Positions 62,018 to 64,000 of a stretch of DNA of 64,000 nt are shown piece by piece. Position numbers and translations under genes: made by a program. The stretch covers positions 248,001 to 312,000 of the forward strand of contig JACKNG010000004.1 of the NCBI GenBank assembly GCA_024235015.1, read 5' to 3'. The notes beneath the pieces were generated by a model. That model was not told where the DNA came from and ran no database searches. It saw only the letters and a program-made list of their open reading frames with translations. Origin of the DNA: Gammaproteobacteria bacterium (GTDB lineage: Bacteria > Pseudomonadota > Gammaproteobacteria > Ga0077536). Position 1 is the stretch's first letter; each line of letters opens with the position of its first letter.

Positions 62018-63040
62018 ATGTCCAAGTTCAAATCCCTCGGCCTGCTGACCGAGCAGTTGAATGCCGCCGACTATGTCACCCAGGCGAAGCTGGCCGAGGC
62101 CATGGGCTTCGACAGCTTCTGGGTGCCCGAGGATTACGTGATGCCGGCCGCCTTCAGCGCGCTCGGCGCCTGCGCCGCGGTGACCTCGCGCATCAAGCTC
62201 GGCACGGGGGTGGTCAATCCCTACACCCGCCACCCGGTGCTGCTCGGCATGGAACTGGCCGCGCTCGATCAGATCTCCGGCGGACGCGCCATCCTCGGCG
62301 TTGGCGCCAGCATCAAGCTCTGGATCGAGGCGCAGATGGGCCTGCCCTTCGACCGGCCGTTGTCGGCCGTGCGTGAGGCGGTCGCCATCCTGCGCCGGTT
62401 GTTCGCGGGCGAGGCGGTCGAACACCAGGGCAAGGTCTTCCAGGTCGGTGCCGGTCTGCGCCTGGCCTTCGAACCGCACCGCAAGCAATTACCGATCTAC
62501 ATCGGCGCTACCGGGCCGAAGGCCCAGGAACTCGCCGGTGAAATCGGCGACGGCGTGTTCCCGTTCTTCTGCGACCCGGCCAAGATGGCGACGGTGGTCG
62601 AGCGGGTTAACGCCGGTGCCGCGCGCGCCGGGCGCGATGCCGCGAGGTGCGACATCAGCGCGCTCGTGTTCCTCGCCGCGGCGGACGACGATCGCGCCGC
62701 CCGCGAAGCCGTCAGGCCGCTGATCGCGACCTTCTTCGCCTGGTTCGCCAACCAGCCCGAACTGCCCTTGTTCGCCGAGTGTGGCCTGTCGCCGGGCGAC
62801 GTCGAGGCGATGCGCGAGGCCTGGGCCCGCGGCGAAGTCCGCCCGGATCTCATCAATGACACCGCGGTCGACCTCATGACCGTCGCCGGCGACCCCGAGC
62901 GCTGCCGCGAGAAGCTCGCCGCGTTGCGCGACGCCGGCCTGACGGCGCCGGTCATCTGCCCGGCGATGGTGATGGGTGGCGCGGACATCGCCGCCCACCT
63001 CGAATGGCTACAGCAGCACGTCCTCAGGGATTTTTATTGA
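62018..63040 (+). CDS. Luciferase-like (LLM-class) flavin/F420-dependent oxidoreductase
   Basis: 340 aa from the ATG at 62018; a GTG at 62003 would add 5 residues. TIM barrel of the bacterial-luciferase family: LAEAMGFDSFWVPEDYVMPA, IKLGTGVVNPYTRHPVLLGM, ALDQISGGRAILGVGAS, LPIYIGATGPKAQELAGEIG and a C-terminal GDPERCREKLAALRDAGL. The pattern is close to F420-dependent tetrahydromethanopterin reductase-like proteins, but flavin use is equally possible. No F420 synthesis genes are visible. It is 46 nt before the Tat-exported FAD oxidase; a functional link is possible but unproven. Confidence 0.85.
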   Translation: MSKFKSLGLLTEQLNAADYVTQAKLAEAMGFDSFWVPEDYVMPAAFSALGACAAVTSRIKLGTGVVNPYTRHPVLLGMELAALDQISGGRAILGVGASIKLWIEAQMGLPFDRPLSAVREAVAILRRLFAGEAVEHQGKVFQVGAGLRLAFEPHRKQLPIYIGATGPKAQELAGEIGDGVFPFFCDPAKMATVVERVNAGAARAGRDAARCDISALVFLAAADDDRAAREAVRPLIATFFAWFANQPELPLFAECGLSPGDVEAMREAWARGEVRPDLINDTAVDLMTVAGDPERCREKLAALRDAGLTAPVICPAMVMGGADIAAHLEWLQQHVLRDFY

Positions 63041-63086
63041 TTCCGCTTGTGGGTGGCGGAACGTATGGACCAGCGAGGAAACCTCG

Positions 63087-64000
63087 ATGACTGAAAGCTT
63101 CGAAACGCGCACGCGCCGCGAGTTCCTCCGCTACTGCGGTGCGACGGCGCTGTTGATGACCCGCTTCGCGGAGGCGTGGGCAGAGGAGCCCGGTAGTGCG
63201 GGGGCGGCGGCGACCGAGCGCGCGCTGCGCGCCCTCGCCGAGGACCTGGAGGGCGACCTGCTGCTGCCGGCGGATCCATTGTTCGAGCCGGCACGCCAGA
63301 TCGGCTGGAACGTCATGCTGCCCGAGCGGCGACCCGACTTGATCGTGCGTGCCGCGAACCAGGCCGACGTCGTGCGCACGCTCGCCTTCGCCCGTGACCA
63401 GCAGCGCCGGGTTGCCGTGCGGGGCGGCGGGCACAGCTGGTGTGCGTCGGCCGTGCGCGCGGGTGGGGTGATGCTCGACCTCGGTCGATTCAACAGCCTG
63501 TCCATCGACCCGTCTGCCGGTACCGCCCTGGTCGGTCCGACCGTGCGTGGCACCGAATTCCTGCGCGCGCTCGTGCCGCACGGGTTGATGTTCCCGGTCG
63601 CGTACTGCCCTACCGTGCCACTGGGCGGGTTCCTGCTGAACGGCGGCAACGGCCTCAACTACAACCGTTGGGGCAGTGCCTGCAGCCACGTGCTCGCCAT
63701 CGACCTCGTGCTGGCCGACGGACGCGAGCTGACGGTGAGCAACGAGGTCGAACCGGACCTGTTCTGGGCCGCGCGCGGTGCCGGCCCGGGATTCTTTGCC
63801 GTCGCGACCCGGTTTCACGTCGCGTTGCGTCCCTTGCCGCGCGCGGTCACCTTGAGCAGTTTCGATTTCCCGCTCGAACAGGCCGCGACCGCGTACCGCC
63901 TGGCCGATGACCTTTCCGCTTCCCTGGCGCGCGATGCGATGCTCGCGGTCGGGGTCAAGACCGCCAGCCCGGGCACGCCGGCGGCGGGCCAGGTGGTGGT
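63087..64000 (+). CDS. Tat-exported FAD-linked oxidase, berberine-bridge type (3' truncated by window)
   Basis: About 304 residues visible, running off the window end. The N terminus TRREFLRYCGATALLMTRFA is a twin-arginine signal peptide. The FAD-binding PCMH domain follows: RAANQADVVRTLAFARDQQR, RGGGHSWCASAVRAGGVMLD with the His that normally carries 8alpha-linked FAD, and VAYCPTVPLGGFLLNGGNG with the Cys used for the second, 6-S-cysteinyl bond. Bicovalent FAD is therefore plausible. Such enzymes oxidise alcohols, sugars or alkaloid-like compounds outside the cytoplasm. AGCGAGGAAACC is the ribosome binding site. The substrate domain and BBE tail lie beyond the window. Confidence 0.88.
   Translation, partial: MTESFETRTRREFLRYCGATALLMTRFAEAWAEEPGSAGAAATERALRALAEDLEGDLLLPADPLFEPARQIGWNVMLPERRPDLIVRAANQADVVRTLAFARDQQRRVAVRGGGHSWCASAVRAGGVMLDLGRFNSLSIDPSAGTALVGPTVRGTEFLRALVPHGLMFPVAYCPTVPLGGFLLNGGNGLNYNRWGSACSHVLAIDLVLADGRELTVSNEVEPDLFWAARGAGPGFFAVATRFHVALRPLPRAVTLSSFDFPLEQAATAYRLADDLSASLARDAMLAVGVKTASPGTPAAGQVV

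Overview
The window is a high-GC, almost fully coding stretch of a Gammaproteobacterium. The evidence is gene order: cpoB-queE-queC, yrbG-kdsD-kdsC-lptCAB-rpoN-hpf-ptsN-rapZ-ptsH-ptsI-mgtE, hisAFIE-tatABC and trpGDC are all arrangements typical of that class. The genus cannot be named from sequence alone. No tRNA, rRNA, CRISPR array, insertion sequence or prophage was recognised.

Region 1 (1-36 kb) is mostly core chromosome. It holds the end of cpoB, queuosine precursor genes queE/queC, and on the minus strand murU followed by an unusually long lytic transglycosylase with two solute-binding-protein modules. Next come the LPS export and Kdo genes running into sigma-54 and the nitrogen PTS (rpoN, hpf, ptsN, rapZ, HPr, enzyme I), then mgtE. 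They are followed by an OmpA-like lipoprotein with a clear terminator, thrB, a DUF2782-type protein, polA, hisAFIE-tatABC, rpiA, ilvA with a class II aldolase and a VOC protein, and trpGDC.

Region 2 (31.7-37.1 kb) is a probable accessory acyl-CoA module. A ThDP-dependent lyase/decarboxylase-like enzyme and a DszC/SfnB-like flavoprotein lie on the minus strand. They diverge from a family III CoA-transferase and an enoyl-CoA hydratase. A REP-like palindrome lies between the last two genes.

Region 3 (37.2-62 kb) is the striking part, a signalling island. It contains a membrane-anchored cyclase-homology/TolB-like/TPR protein and three paralogous giant proteins of about 1,120-1,135 aa (double zinc ribbon, class III cyclase homology domain, STAND-like ATPase, TPR-like helices). 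It also contains a 3,207-aa soluble histidine kinase with 17 tandem GAF domains, translationally coupled to a stand-alone receiver protein. All four cyclase domains keep the two metal-binding Asp residues but have replaced the canonical substrate-specifying Lys and transition-state Asn. An SDR, an MFS permease and a second copy of the REP-like palindrome are interspersed. The GAF array carries near-identical internal duplications, so it has expanded recently and could change unit number by recombination.

Region 4 (62-64 kb) has a luciferase-like monooxygenase and the start of a Tat-exported berberine-bridge-type FAD oxidase, which is cut by the window edge.
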